Shown here one piece after another: positions 54,941 through 64,000 of a stretch of 64,000 nucleotides of DNA. How positions within the stretch are numbered: the stretch's first letter is position 1; each line of letters starts with the position of its first letter. The position numbers and the translations under genes were made by a program. Under the pieces are notes generated by a model. That model saw only the letters and a program-made list of their open reading frames with translations, searched no databases and was not told the origin of the DNA. The stretch covers positions 682,001-746,000 of the forward strand of contig NZ_JACOPF010000001.1 of assembly GCF_014287475.1 (NCBI RefSeq). Direction: 5' to 3'. The stretch comes from Mediterraneibacter hominis (GTDB taxonomy: Bacteria; Bacillota; Clostridia; Lachnospirales; Lachnospiraceae).

Positions 54941-57331
54941 TCATTTCTTCTCAAATACGCTCTGCGCATAATACACTGACTGCATGGCATCCTTCCCATA
55001 AAAATCCGCCCCTATCATGTCCGCATACTCTTGGTTTAAGACGGCGCCCCCTACCATCACCTTGCATGCAGGTGCCTTTTTTCTTAATTCCTGTATCGTA
55101 GCTTCCATGCTCACTACTGTAGTTGTCATAAGCGCGCTCAATCCTGCCAGACGGATATTTTCTTCGCATACAGTCTTTACAATCTTTTCAGGCGGAACGT
55201 CCTTTCCTAGATCAATCACCTCAAAGCTATAGTTTTCCAACAGCACTTTTACAATATTCTTCCCAATATCGTGGATGTCTCCCTTTACCGTAGCAAGTAC
55301 GATTTTCTCTTTCTTTTCCTGAGAACCTCCTTTTTCCGCTATCTTCTCCTTCAGAACTGCGAACGCGCTTTTGGCCGCCTCTGCGCTCATTAAAAGCTGC
55401 GGCAAAAATACAGCGCCTTTTTCAAAGCCCTTTCCCACATTGTTAAGCGCTGGAATCATATATTCGTTGATAACCGATAGCGGTTCTTCTGTCATCACCA
55501 GTCTTGCCGCGATTGTATTCGCTTCTTCCTTCAGCCCCTTCTCAATTGCCGTCTGCAGTGTCATATCGTGAGATGCTGCGGCCAAAACAGATGGCTTTGT
55601 GTCTGCGGCTGCATATTTTTCGATAAACCTTTCACAATTTACATCCAGATTCATCAATGCATGATATGCATACCAGGATTTCATCATATCCTCGGAGGCA
55701 GGATTGATGATCCCTGCGCTAAGTCCGTTTTGCATTGCCATTGTGTAAAATGCCGCATTGATAACCGGACGGCTTGGAAGTCCAAAGGAAATATTCGATA
55801 CCCCCAGTACCGTATGGACGCGCAATTCCTGGCGCAGTCTTCTCAACGTCTCCAAAGTGACTTTCGCTCCCTCCGGCTCTGAACTCACCGTCATAGCGAG
55901 GGCATCTATCACTATGTCCTTTTTCTCTATTCCATATTTCGCAGCTTCGTCAATGATTTTCCGCGCGATTTGTACTCTTCCCTCTGCATCCTGCGGAATA
56001 CCGTTTTCATCTAACGCCAGTCCGATTACCACACCGCCGTATTTTGCAATCAGAGGAAAGACTTGATCCATGGACTCTTGTTTTCCGCTGACGGAATTCA
56101 CCATTGCCTTTCCATTATAAATGCGCAGCGCCGTCTCAAGAGCTTCTGTATCTACCGTATCAATTTGGAGAGGCAGGCTTGTAACACTCTGCAGACTCTC
56201 TACTACCTCTTTCATCATAGCCGGCTCGTCAATATCTGGAAGTCCCACATTGACATCCAGAATATGGGCGCCCTTATCCTGCTGCATAATTCCTTCTTTT
56301 AAAATATAATCCAAATCATGATCCTTTAATGCCTGTTTGAATTTTTTCTTTCCGGTAGGATTAATCCGCTCTCCGATGATTTTAGATCCTTCCTCTAAAA
56401 ATACTGCCTGTCCGTAAGACGACACCACTGTAAACACCTTTTTTTCCGCCGCCTTCACAGGAATTCCTCCACAGCGCTCTGCCATTGCCCGGATATGTTC
56501 TGGAGTAGTCCCGCAGCAGCCTCCCACAGCCGCCGCGCCTTTTTTTACGATTTGTTCCATCGTATCCGCAAACGCTTCCGGCGCCACATCATAATAGGTA
56601 ACACCGTCCTTTTGTTTGGGCAGCCCTGCGTTTGGTTTTACAATCACAGGCAATGATGTATACTTCAACAGCGCATCTAAAACAGGCAGCATTTGCCTTG
56701 GCCCCATCCCGCAGTTTATTCCCAAAGCGTCTACACGCAGTCCTTCCAAAAGAGCAGCCACAGAAGGTACGTCCGCCCCTGTCAACAGCTTGCCTCTCTC
56801 GTCAAAAATAGTCGTAACAAAAACCGGAAGCGCTGTATTTTCTTTTGCTGCGAGCACCGCTGCCTTCAGCTCATACGTATCGCTCATTGTCTCAATATGG
56901 ATGACATCTGCCCCCGCTTCACTTCCATAAAGCATCACTTCTTTAAATGCCTCATATGCCGTCTCAAAATCCAGATCGCCCATGGGTTTTAAAAGCTTTC
57001 CAGTAGGACCAATATCTAAAGCAGTATAAATCCTTCTGCCGCAGGCCGCCTCTTTAGCCGCCGCATGTACATGGGAAACGGCAGTCTGTACAATCGCTTT
57101 CAAAGACAGCGTATCATCATGAAATTTCAGCGCGTTTGCTCCGAATGTATTGGTCAGTATGATGTCGCTCCCCGCCTCTATATACTTCCTGTGTATACTC
57201 TGAATGATCTCCGGATGTGTAATATTCCAGCTTTCCGGCAGTTCTCCGGGCAAAAGCCCCTCCTCCTGGAGAAGCGTTCCCATTCCCCCGTCAAAAAATA
57301 ATAGCTCTTTTCCCAAACGTTCTCGTATCAT
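54941..57331 (-). CDS. metH: Cobalamin-dependent methionine synthase, short form
   Basis: This 796-residue enzyme has the homocysteine-binding domain (LLFFDGGMGTLLQEEG; zinc cysteines in GGCCGTTPEHI and INCGMG), the pterin-binding domain (IIGERINPTGKKKFKQAL) and the B12 domain (ATVKGDIHDIGKNIV with the DxHxxG cobalt ligand, then VMVGGAVLNQEYADMIGADF). The C-terminal reactivation domain of full MetH (usual length about 1,200) is absent. The upstream gene encodes an activation-domain-like protein, so the enzyme is split. It transfers methyl from methyltetrahydrofolate to homocysteine. Its ATG overlaps the upstream stop by 4 bases. Confidence 0.95.
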   Translation of the reverse strand: MIRERLGKELLFFDGGMGTLLQEEGLLPGELPESWNITHPEIIQSIHRKYIEAGSDIILTNTFGANALKFHDDTLSLKAIVQTAVSHVHAAAKEAACGRRIYTALDIGPTGKLLKPMGDLDFETAYEAFKEVMLYGSEAGADVIHIETMSDTYELKAAVLAAKENTALPVFVTTIFDERGKLLTGADVPSVAALLEGLRVDALGINCGMGPRQMLPVLDALLKYTSLPVIVKPNAGLPKQKDGVTYYDVAPEAFADTMEQIVKKGAAAVGGCCGTTPEHIRAMAERCGGIPVKAAEKKVFTVVSSYGQAVFLEEGSKIIGERINPTGKKKFKQALKDHDLDYILKEGIMQQDKGAHILDVNVGLPDIDEPAMMKEVVESLQSVTSLPLQIDTVDTEALETALRIYNGKAMVNSVSGKQESMDQVFPLIAKYGGVVIGLALDENGIPQDAEGRVQIARKIIDEAAKYGIEKKDIVIDALAMTVSSEPEGAKVTLETLRRLRQELRVHTVLGVSNISFGLPSRPVINAAFYTMAMQNGLSAGIINPASEDMMKSWYAYHALMNLDVNCERFIEKYAAADTKPSVLAAASHDMTLQTAIEKGLKEEANTIAARLVMTEEPLSVINEYMIPALNNVGKGFEKGAVFLPQLLMSAEAAKSAFAVLKEKIAEKGGSQEKKEKIVLATVKGDIHDIGKNIVKVLLENYSFEVIDLGKDVPPEKIVKTVCEENIRLAGLSALMTTTVVSMEATIQELRKKAPACKVMVGGAVLNQEYADMIGADFYGKDAMQSVYYAQSVFEKK

Positions 57332-57978
57332 AGCGTATCCCTTCTGTATATGCAGTCTTTTTTTTCGCAGACCTCACAGCCCTTTATATGACATTTTTCT
57401 TCCGCTGTACTTACACCGATCACCGCTGTAACTGACTTTGTCGGAGTCATCATACAACTGTCTGTCATGGTAAGCCCGATTGTCTTGGCACAGTCCAACA
57501 TTCGTATCAGTGATTTCTGATATTCAATCGCAAAATCTCCATATCCGGGACTAAATCTCGGACGAAGATATTTTTCTTCTTTTCGCAGTTTTTCCCCTAT
57601 TTTTTTCTGACACATATCGCAGTACTCCTCCAGCATTGCCGCTGCACATGCCTGCAAGACAACTGTTTTTGCCATATCTGTAATCGTGTATCTTCTCAGC
57701 AGAGCATCTACACCTGTTCCAAGCGTTGCGCCAAAAAAAATCACATCACTGCATCCTCTTAAATTTTTTCCCAAATTCCTGCTTTTTATCTTCAAACTTC
57801 CTGCCATCATCTCTGTATCGTTTATCTGTCTGAAATCAAAAATACGATAGATGGATTTTAAGCTTGCCGCTTGTTCCAGTTCTTTAAAAGAATCTGAAAT
57901 CATCGCAAGAGTCTGATCATCTACCGCATTTCTGCCAAATCCCAGATAACGTATGGCCTCTCTGACCCGTTTCTCCAT
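57328..57978 (-). CDS. MetH activation-domain-like protein with a cysteine-rich tail
   Basis: This 216-residue protein resembles the AdoMet-binding reactivation domain of methionine synthase: RPRFSPGYGDFAIEYQ (about 143-158) corresponds to the RPxPGYP-type loop that binds S-adenosylmethionine, and TDSCMMTPTKSVTAVIGVS to the following strand. The C-terminus CHIKGCEVCEKKDCIY is a cysteine cluster that may hold a metal or a redox center. It would re-methylate inactive cob(II)alamin in the short MetH encoded 4 bases downstream. This split form is common in Clostridia. The tail's role is unknown. Confidence 0.85.
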   Translation of the reverse strand: MEKRVREAIRYLGFGRNAVDDQTLAMISDSFKELEQAASLKSIYRIFDFRQINDTEMMAGSLKIKSRNLGKNLRGCSDVIFFGATLGTGVDALLRRYTITDMAKTVVLQACAAAMLEEYCDMCQKKIGEKLRKEEKYLRPRFSPGYGDFAIEYQKSLIRMLDCAKTIGLTMTDSCMMTPTKSVTAVIGVSTAEEKCHIKGCEVCEKKDCIYRRDTL

Positions 57979-57982
57979 ACTG

Positions 57983-58858
57983 TCACCCCTGGCATTTTAC
58001 AATCTCAGATAAATTTTGCATAATAGCAGATGCAATTTCTGGTTTATTCATAGAATAGATATGGATATTCCTTATACCATTAGCCAGCAGATCAATAATC
58101 TGGTCTGTCGCATAGGCGATTCCTGCCTGCTTCATCGCTTCCGGCGAATCTCCAAAACGATCTAAAATAGCCAGAAATCTGCGCGGAAACACAGTACCGG
58201 AGAGTTCCTGGCTGCGTTTCATCTGCGCCGCGCTTGTGATCGGCATAATACCGGGGAGAACTGGTACTGTAATTCCTGCTTCCCGTATCCGGTACAGGAA
58301 ATTATAATGAATATCATTGTCGAAAAACATCTGCGTCGTCAGGAAATCAACACCGCAGTCTACTTTCTGCTTCAGATATTTGATGTCATCTACTTTATGT
58401 TCATTTTCCACATGTCCTTCCGGATAACATGCCGCACCAATACAAAAATCCCCCTGTTTTCTGATTTCCTGTATCAACTCATACGCATAGTGAAACCGAT
58501 CGCCGGACGGAAACTGCGCGCCCGCAGGAATATCCCCGCGAAGTGCGAGGATATTCTCAATACCAAGCTCCTTTAAATTTGCAATTACTTTCCTGACCTC
58601 TTCCTTTGTAGAAGAAACACAGGTCAGATGCGCAATGCTCTCCACGTTTAACTCCCGTTTGATATAGGAGGCAATCTTTGCCGTATTCTTGCTCGTTCCT
58701 CCTCCGGCGCCGTAGGTAACACTGATATATGCCGGCGTAAGCCTGGCTATTTTCTCTGTTGCTTCCATTACTTTGTCAAATCCTGCTTCTGTCTTGGGCG
58801 GAAACACCTCAAAAGAAATATGGATTCTCTCTTCTCTTAGCTTGTCAATAATCTTCAT
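57983..58858 (-). CDS. metF: Methylenetetrahydrofolate reductase
   Basis: This 291-residue TIM-barrel flavoenzyme makes 5-methyltetrahydrofolate for MetH. Motifs are HISFEVFPPKTEAGFDKVM (N-terminal; E as proton donor), VTYGAGGGTSKNTAKIA, LALRGDIPAG (folate/FAD loop) and FLTTQMFFDND. GGAG lies 5 bases before the ATG. It is followed in 4 bases by the activation-like gene and then metH, so the operon covers methyl-group supply, transfer and reactivation. No SAM riboswitch is seen in the 39 bases to glgA, so the promoter must lie within glgA or further upstream. Confidence 0.95.
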   Translation of the reverse strand: MKIIDKLREERIHISFEVFPPKTEAGFDKVMEATEKIARLTPAYISVTYGAGGGTSKNTAKIASYIKRELNVESIAHLTCVSSTKEEVRKVIANLKELGIENILALRGDIPAGAQFPSGDRFHYAYELIQEIRKQGDFCIGAACYPEGHVENEHKVDDIKYLKQKVDCGVDFLTTQMFFDNDIHYNFLYRIREAGITVPVLPGIMPITSAAQMKRSQELSGTVFPRRFLAILDRFGDSPEAMKQAGIAYATDQIIDLLANGIRNIHIYSMNKPEIASAIMQNLSEIVKCQG

Positions 58859-58897
58859 GTAATCTCCTGTCTGTAACTTTATGTTTTTTCTTTATGT

Positions 58898-60346
58898 CTA
58901 CTCTCCCAGCAGGCTCTTATACAGCTCTTCATACTGTCTTGCCGAGTTCTTCCATGAAAAATCCTTCATCATCGCACGCTCTACAATTTTATTCCAATCT
59001 CTTTTTTTATCGTAGAAAATATGCTCTGCATACCGGATCGTATTTAGCATTTCATGGGCATTGTAGTTTGCAAAGCTAAAGCCTGTTCCTGTTTTTTCAT
59101 ACTCATTGTATGGCTCTACTGTATCTTTGAGTCCGCCTGTCTCCCTTACAATTGGAAGCGTTCCGTATCTTAAGCTCATCAATTGGCTTAAACCACATGG
59201 TTCAAACAATGACGGCATAAGAAATGCGTCACAGGATGCGTAAATCTTGTGTGAAAGTTCATCTGAATAATAAATATTCGCAGAAACCTTTCCCGCATAC
59301 TTCCATGCAAAATGGCGGAACATATTTTCATATTTTACTTCCCCTGTTCCAAGCGCCACAATCTGCACAGCGTCCTGGCACAGCTCATCCATCACATAAT
59401 CAATCAAATCAAAGCCTTTCTGGTCTGTCAGGCGGGAAACAATCCCGATCATCATCACATGCGCATCCTTATTGAGCCCTAATTCCTCCTGCAGAGCCAG
59501 CTTATTGGCAGCCTTATTCTTACGAAATGTATCTACTGTAAATTTTTTTGCAATCTTGTTGTCTGAAAATGGAGCGTACTCTTCATAGTCCAATCCATTT
59601 ACAATTCCACACAAATCATTGGATCTGGCGCTCATCAGCCCGTCCAGTCCTTCTCCAAAGAATGGAGTTTTAATCTCCTCGGCATACGTCTGGCTGACTG
59701 TCGTCACCTTATCCGCATAGACAATCCCGCCTTTTAAGAGATTCGCGTCTCTATATGCCTCCATCTTATCCGGTACAAAATAATACTCCGGCAGCCCTGT
59801 AATTTCTCTCACCGTTTTTGTATCCCACACTCCCTGGAACTTCAGGTTATGTATCGTTATCGTCGTCTTGATTCCCCTGTAATATTCGCCCATATACCGG
59901 AAATTATCCAGATATACCGGTATCAGTCCTGTCTGCCAGTCATTACAATGAATCAGATCCGGACGAAACCCAATAACCGGTAAAATACTTAAAACTGCTT
60001 TGGAAAAAAATGCAAACTTTTCAATGTTCCATTTCGGATCCCCATCATATGGAGCAAAGCCGCTGAAATAGTGTTCATTGTCAATAAAATAAAAGGTAAT
60101 TTTATCGTATACATATTTCAAAATTCCCACATACTGGTTTTGTCCTGCAATATCCATGTAAAAATGATCTACATATTCCAGTTTTTCTTTCCATTCCTGT
60201 TTCATGCAGCTGTATTTCGGCAGTACCACGCGGGTATCATATTTTTTCTTGTTAAAATATTTGGGCAACGACCCCACTACGTCAGCAAGACCGCCGGTTT
60301 TGATAAATGGCACACACTCTGAGGACGCAAATAAAATGTTTTTCAT
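58898..60346 (-). CDS. glgA: Glycogen synthase (ADP-glucose type)
   Basis: This 482-residue GT5 enzyme begins ILFASSECVPFIKTGGLADV, with the KTGGLADV ADP-glucose-binding motif at about 16-23. The C-terminal lobe shows IGIVSRLTDQKGFDLI and SLFEPCGLSQLMSLRYG, the retaining-glycosyltransferase donor loop. GGAGGGG lies before the ATG, and a TATAAT (60402-60397) lies about 50 bases upstream. No other glg gene is adjacent; glycogen is a storage polymer used in spore formation in Clostridia, which fits the spo0A neighbourhood. Confidence 0.95.
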   Translation of the reverse strand: MKNILFASSECVPFIKTGGLADVVGSLPKYFNKKKYDTRVVLPKYSCMKQEWKEKLEYVDHFYMDIAGQNQYVGILKYVYDKITFYFIDNEHYFSGFAPYDGDPKWNIEKFAFFSKAVLSILPVIGFRPDLIHCNDWQTGLIPVYLDNFRYMGEYYRGIKTTITIHNLKFQGVWDTKTVREITGLPEYYFVPDKMEAYRDANLLKGGIVYADKVTTVSQTYAEEIKTPFFGEGLDGLMSARSNDLCGIVNGLDYEEYAPFSDNKIAKKFTVDTFRKNKAANKLALQEELGLNKDAHVMMIGIVSRLTDQKGFDLIDYVMDELCQDAVQIVALGTGEVKYENMFRHFAWKYAGKVSANIYYSDELSHKIYASCDAFLMPSLFEPCGLSQLMSLRYGTLPIVRETGGLKDTVEPYNEYEKTGTGFSFANYNAHEMLNTIRYAEHIFYDKKRDWNKIVERAMMKDFSWKNSARQYEELYKSLLGE

Positions 60347-60461
60347 CTTTTCCCCTCCATTTCCAGGTATATTAAGAACAATCTCTATTGTAGTTCATTA
60401 TACCTCATTTTCACTGTAATGAAAAGAAGTTTATCTTCTGAGGCTGTCTGAAAATGTGCTT

Positions 60462-61253
60462 TTAGCCCCTATGCTTGTATTCTAACTGGATTGTATCCGC
60501 AATCAGCGCGATAAATTCTGAGTTGGTAGGCTTCCCTTTCCCTGTGCTGACTGTATAGCCGAACAATTCATCCAGCGTATCCAGCTTGCCTCTGTTCCAA
60601 GCCACTTCAATCGCATGCCGAATCGCCCTTTCTACTCTGCTGGAAGTCGTCTGATATTTCTTCGCCACTGTAGGATAGAGAACCTTGGTAATCGCGTTTA
60701 AAACATCCATGTCATCTACCGCCATAATAATAGCATCACGCAGGTAATGATAGCCCTTAATATGTGCCGGTATCCCTATTTCATGCAGCATATTGGTGAC
60801 ACGATTTTCCAAATCCTCCTCTCTGATTGCGGCATCCCCCTTTGTATCTTCGTTCTTTTTCTCATAATTTCGGAACATTTTTCTGACAGATTTTATCCGG
60901 TTTAACAGCATTTCGTTGTTAAACGGCTTCATAATGTAGTAATTTGCCCCTTTATTAAAGGCATCTTCTGTAATCTTCTCTTGGCCAACCGCTGTTACGA
61001 CAATAAAATAGGGACGCTTATTCACCAGCTTGTCCTGACTGACACGTTCCATCACAGTCAGGCCGTCCATTTTCGGCATAATCAGATCCAGCAGTACAAC
61101 ATCCGGCTGCTTATTCCTGATAATCTGACACATCTCTTCGCCATTCTTTGCCTTCCCTACTACATTCAGCTCCTTGTCCATGTTGATAATCTCCTCCATC
61201 AAATCGAGGATTCTCTGATTATCATCAGCGATGGCTACACTCAAATGCTCCAT
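60462..61253 (-). CDS. spo0A: Sporulation transcription factor Spo0A
   Basis: This 263-residue response regulator has a receiver domain (VAIADDNQR acidic pair, [13 protein letters not shown] with the phosphorylated Asp, near 57) and the Spo0A DNA-binding domain ([20 protein letters not shown] and [15 protein letters not shown], about 180-230, the characteristic sixth helix region). The ATG 61253 is set by AAAGGAG; the longer reading from 61337 has no ribosome site and overlaps the promoter. It is the master switch of sporulation. Twin 0A boxes lie upstream. Confidence 0.97.
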   Translation of the reverse strand: MEHLSVAIADDNQRILDLMEEIINMDKELNVVGKAKNGEEMCQIIRNKQPDVVLLDLIMPKMDGLTVMERVSQDKLVNKRPYFIVVTAVGQEKITEDAFNKGANYYIMKPFNNEMLLNRIKSVRKMFRNYEKKNEDTKGDAAIREEDLENRVTNMLHEIGIPAHIKGYHYLRDAIIMAVDDMDVLNAITKVLYPTVAKKYQTTSSRVERAIRHAIEVAWNRGKLDTLDELFGYTVSTGKGKPTNSEFIALIADTIQLEYKHRG

Positions 61254-61308
61254 AACTCCTTTTTCTCCTTTAGACAGAAAACCTCTTTTTGAAAACGCCA
61301 CATTGCTT

Positions 61309-61337
61309 ATTATATCTACACGCTTATGCAGAATCAA
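61309..61337 (-). promoter_or_regulatory. Promoter of spo0A
   Basis: TTGATT (61337-61332), a 17-base spacer and a consensus TATAAT (61314-61309) on the minus strand, about 50 bases before the spo0A start. Confidence 0.8.
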
Positions 61338-61356
61338 GGAGAATTTGTTGCACTAA

Positions 61357-61374
61357 TTCGACACCCTTTCGACA
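61357..61374 (-). promoter_or_regulatory. Twin Spo0A boxes upstream of spo0A
   Basis: TGTCGAA occurs twice on the minus strand (61363-61357 and 61374-61368), 11 bases apart, with the first in a TTTTTGTCGAAA context close to the 0A-box consensus. They lie about 25-40 bases upstream of the -35, which fits autoregulation. Confidence 0.75.
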
Positions 61375-61379
61375 AAAAG

Positions 61380-62459
61380 CTACTCGGCCTCTTTCAGCAT
61401 ATTTTCGATAAAAATTCCATAACCTTTTGTCGAATCTTGTACAAATACATGGGTGACTGCTCCGATCAGCCTGCCATTCTGGATGATTGGACTTCCGCTC
61501 ATTCCCTGTATAATCCCGCCTGTTTTTTCCAAAAGGGCTTCATCTGTCACCTGTATGACCAATCCTTTGTTAATTTCTTTTTCAGAGGTGTCGATATCTG
61601 TCACTTCTATGTCATATTCTTGTATCTGATTATCGACAAAGCAACGCATTGTCGCCTTTCCAATTTCAATTTCCTCCTTCGCCGCTGTCTCGATCGGTAT
61701 CTGTTCTTGAAATACATCATCTATCTTGTCGACCGTTCCATAAATACCGGCATCCGTATTTTTGTCAATTGTCCCAAGCCTGTTATATCCATTATAAACG
61801 ATGATCCCTTCCATGCTTCCGGGAATTCCATTTTCTCCCTTTTTGATCGACTGAATACTTGTTTTATATAAACTGCCGTCGGCAATATTCATCAGTACAT
61901 TCGTATCTGCATCGTGAATTCCATGCCCCAATGCCCCGAATCTGCTCTTTTCATTCAAAAATGTAATCGTTCCAAGTCCCTGTACATTATCTCTGACCCA
62001 GATTCCTAGTTTATATTCATTTGGACTACTTTCTACCGGCTCTATCTTAACATCTAACTGTTCCTCATCTCTGCGCAATGTAAGTACCACTTCTTCATCA
62101 TCTAAATTTTCTAACGCTTTGAGAAGTTCTTTTTTATTATGGATTTCCTGGTTGTTAAATCCTGTAATATAATCTCCAGCTTTCACAAGATGTCCCGCTG
62201 GTTCATGCTCCTGCCCGTCTATTCCCTCTATTTCCTCCGTATTTAAAACCATAACTCCATCTGTCTCCATATAAATGCCGACCGGCATACCTCCAAGAAG
62301 TACTGTATCATCGGAGATTGCCTCAGTGCCTGCCTCTGTCTGCCAGCTTTCTTTTTTGCCGCTTTGTGCCTGATATCCAATCAGACAGGCAAGAAGCGCC
62401 GCCGTCACAAGAAAGGAGAAGATAGCACTATTTCTGCTTTTTTCTCCACTTTTTGTCAT
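61380..62459 (-). CDS. spoIVB: SpoIVB peptidase
   Basis: About 359 residues. An N-terminal membrane segment (AIFSFLVTAALLACLIGYQA) is followed by a PDZ-type region (VKAGDYITGFNNQEIHNKKE) and the S55 peptidase domain with GIIQGMSGSPIIQNGRLIGA, where the serine of MSGSP is the nucleophile, and GHGIHDADTN holding the catalytic histidine. SpoIVB is secreted into the intermembrane space of the forespore and triggers pro-sigma-K processing. The ATG 62459 has AAAGG about 12 bases upstream; 62471 is the alternative. The recN-spoIVB-spo0A order is typical of spore formers. Confidence 0.95.
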   Translation of the reverse strand: MTKSGEKSRNSAIFSFLVTAALLACLIGYQAQSGKKESWQTEAGTEAISDDTVLLGGMPVGIYMETDGVMVLNTEEIEGIDGQEHEPAGHLVKAGDYITGFNNQEIHNKKELLKALENLDDEEVVLTLRRDEEQLDVKIEPVESSPNEYKLGIWVRDNVQGLGTITFLNEKSRFGALGHGIHDADTNVLMNIADGSLYKTSIQSIKKGENGIPGSMEGIIVYNGYNRLGTIDKNTDAGIYGTVDKIDDVFQEQIPIETAAKEEIEIGKATMRCFVDNQIQEYDIEVTDIDTSEKEINKGLVIQVTDEALLEKTGGIIQGMSGSPIIQNGRLIGAVTHVFVQDSTKGYGIFIENMLKEAE

Positions 62460-62490
62460 ATCTGCCCACATCCTTTCTTCCGTATCGTAA

Positions 62491-62520
62491 AGAAAAAAAC
62501 GGATACCTTTTAAGTACCCG
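62491..62520 (-). terminator. Terminator after recN
   Basis: CGGGTACTT and a GGTATCCG arm with a short AAAA loop are followed on the minus strand by TTTTTTTCTTT. It starts 3 bases after the recN stop. Confidence 0.85.
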
Positions 62521-62523
62521 CTT

Positions 62524-64000
62524 TTAGTATGTGAGCTTTTTTTCGTTTTCACACTGGTATTTCCTCTCACCCGCTGCCAAATCTTTCAATTCCTTTGCAC
62601 TGTCCAAAATACTCTCTGTGACATTGGCACCGCCTAAAATACGTGCAAGCTCCGCAATAGATTCTGTTCTGTCCAGTGCGCGGATATGTGTGCTGGCAGC
62701 TCCATTTTCTGCCGTTTTTTCTATCAAAAAATGCGTGTCCGCCGCCGCCGCAATCTGCGAAAGGTGCGTAATACAAATGACTTGTCTGTTCCTGCCGATC
62801 ACACGCATCTTCTCTGCTACTTTTCCTGCTGTTATCCCTGAAATTCCTGTATCAATCTCATCAAAAATCAGAGTCGGTGTATCTTCCTCATCCGCAAGAA
62901 CCGTTTTTACCGCCAGCATGATTCTGGACAGTTCTCCTCCCGAGGCTACAGAAGAAAGCGGCCGTAAGGCTTCCCCCGGATTCACTGCAATATAAATTTC
63001 TGCAGCATCTCTTCCGTTCGCTGTATAATGCCCCAGATCCGAAATACATATCTCAAACCGATTATCCAGAAAATTCAGATCTGCTAATTGGCTTTTAATT
63101 TCTTCTGAAAATGCTTTTGCAGCCTTTTTTCTCACATTATGCAGCTTCTCACAAATCGTTTTCAATTCGTTTTCTGCTTTTTTTGTCTCTTGCTCCAGTT
63201 TTAGAATATAAGCGTCGTAATCCTCCAGCTCTTTTAGTCTCTGTATTTTTTCGTCAGAATATGTCAGAATTTCTTGAATCGTACTGCCATATTTTGCCTT
63301 TAAATGATTGATTTGATTCAATCTGTTTTCTGTCTCATAAAAATCTTCTTCAGAGAATTCAAAACTTTTCGCATAATCTGACAATTCTCGGTTAAAATCA
63401 TTGAGAAGGCTGTCAATTTCTAAAAGCTGGTTATACAACTGTTCTCCTTTTTCGTCACAGTCCGCAGCCTCCAAAAGCGCCCTGATTGCCCGACTTAATA
63501 AATCGCTCGCGTTACTTGCAGCATCTTCGCTTGTATACTGATGGGCCTCTGTTATCCCTTCTTTTAATTTTCGACTCTTTACCATGCGCCGGTAAAGGGT
63601 TTCTAACTCCTCATCCTCTCCATTTTCTAAAGAAGCTTCTTTAATTTCTGCGACCTCAAATTCAGCCAACGCCATTTCTTTTTTTCGTTCTTCTTCGTTT
63701 AGTGCAGATTCTTCCAGCTTCCTTGTGCATTTTTTATATTTTTTAAATGTCTCCTCTGCCTTTTCTTTCAGAGATGCAATCTCTGGTTTCGCATACAGAT
63801 CCAAAAGAGCAAGGTGATTCTTTTTATCGAGCAATGTCTGATGCTCATGCTGGCCATGAATGTCAATCAACAGCCCTGCTACGCTCCTTAGAATATTCAT
63901 GCTGACTGTTTCTCCGTTAATCCGGCTGACACTGCGCCCTTCCATCAGTTTTCTGCTTAACACCAGCATCCCGTCTTCCGGAAAAATATCATATTCCTTA
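62524..64000 (-). CDS. recN: DNA repair protein RecN, C-terminal ~490 residues (runs off the right edge)
   Basis: The frame is open to the window edge, so the N-terminal P-loop part is missing. The visible part holds the coiled coils of this SMC-like ATPase (DIHGQHEHQTLLD, then long charged helices), the signature SVASGGELSRIMLAVK and Walker B TLIFDEIDTGISGITAGKVA with the D-loop. RecN holds broken ends together during double-strand-break repair. It precedes spoIVB with a terminator between. An ATG at 63969 is internal; the frame continues upstream as KEYDIFPEDG. Confidence 0.95.
   Translation of the reverse strand, partial: KEYDIFPEDGMLVLSRKLMEGRSVSRINGETVSMNILRSVAGLLIDIHGQHEHQTLLDKKNHLALLDLYAKPEIASLKEKAEETFKKYKKCTRKLEESALNEEERKKEMALAEFEVAEIKEASLENGEDEELETLYRRMVKSRKLKEGITEAHQYTSEDAASNASDLLSRAIRALLEAADCDEKGEQLYNQLLEIDSLLNDFNRELSDYAKSFEFSEEDFYETENRLNQINHLKAKYGSTIQEILTYSDEKIQRLKELEDYDAYILKLEQETKKAENELKTICEKLHNVRKKAAKAFSEEIKSQLADLNFLDNRFEICISDLGHYTANGRDAAEIYIAVNPGEALRPLSSVASGGELSRIMLAVKTVLADEEDTPTLIFDEIDTGISGITAGKVAEKMRVIGRNRQVICITHLSQIAAAADTHFLIEKTAENGAASTHIRALDRTESIAELARILGGANVTESILDSAKELKDLAAGERKYQCENEKKLTY

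Overview
The window looks like the chromosome of an anaerobic, spore-forming gut Firmicute, most likely a Lachnospiraceae member (Blautia, Dorea, Mediterraneibacter or Roseburia type). The evidence is spo0A, spoIVB and recN side by side, a monomeric [FeFe]-hydrogenase, MurT/GatD, strong AGGAGG ribosome sites, and a locus for lacto-N-biose or galacto-N-biose glycans. The genus is an inference. Almost all genes lie on the minus strand.

1-7.2 kb is an AT-rich accessory island. It carries a restriction-modification locus: a GmrSD-like DUF262/DUF1524 gene, a PD-(D/E)XK protein, an XRE regulator, and the first 21 codons of a cytosine-5 DNA methyltransferase that runs off the left edge. Next come a frameshifted nuclease-like gene, a HEPN-like gene, a stretch with strong hairpins, and a radical SAM gene preceded by the 3' stump of a paralogue.

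7.3-20.1 kb is one long minus-strand operon. It encodes a sugar-type ABC importer, an ADP-ribosylglycohydrolase-fold protein, a PfkB kinase, a SIS protein, a YjbQ protein, two nucleoside phosphorylases, a nucleoside hydrolase, an MFS transporter and a fucose-isomerase-like protein. A divergent LacI regulator sits upstream, with two matching operators. The set suggests scavenging of a ribosylated or nucleoside-like compound. The operon's promoter has 13 consecutive G bases in its spacer.

21.5-33.6 kb holds housekeeping genes: DAHP synthase, a CtpE-like P-type ATPase, MurT/GatD, FtsH and a Ca2+-type P-ATPase behind a yybP-ykoY manganese riboswitch with its own terminator, and a ROK kinase. A 198-bp nested inverted-repeat element lies at 27.5 kb, and one end of it recurs at 21.44 kb.

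33.6-47.6 kb is a host-glycan locus with more CpG-rich DNA: two sulfatases, a cell-wall-anchored beta-helix protein resembling GH136 lacto-N-biosidase, a membrane-anchored folding-factor-like protein directly upstream of it, an ABC importer, an AraC regulator and a GH112 phosphorylase. Together they would cut lacto-N-biose outside the cell, import it and phosphorolyse it. The araC reading frame is broken at a run of nine C bases.

47.9-64 kb is conserved core: gdhA, a CmpB-family membrane protein, rpsU, alaS, [FeFe]-hydrogenase, metF / MetH-activation-like protein / metH, glgA, spo0A, spoIVB and recN (cut by the right edge). Homopolymer tracts at 3298 (A8), 4733 (T7), 20185 (G13) and 44643 (C9) each decide expression or frame of a gene. 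This suggests contingency loci, but sequencing indels remain possible, especially for the two shorter runs.
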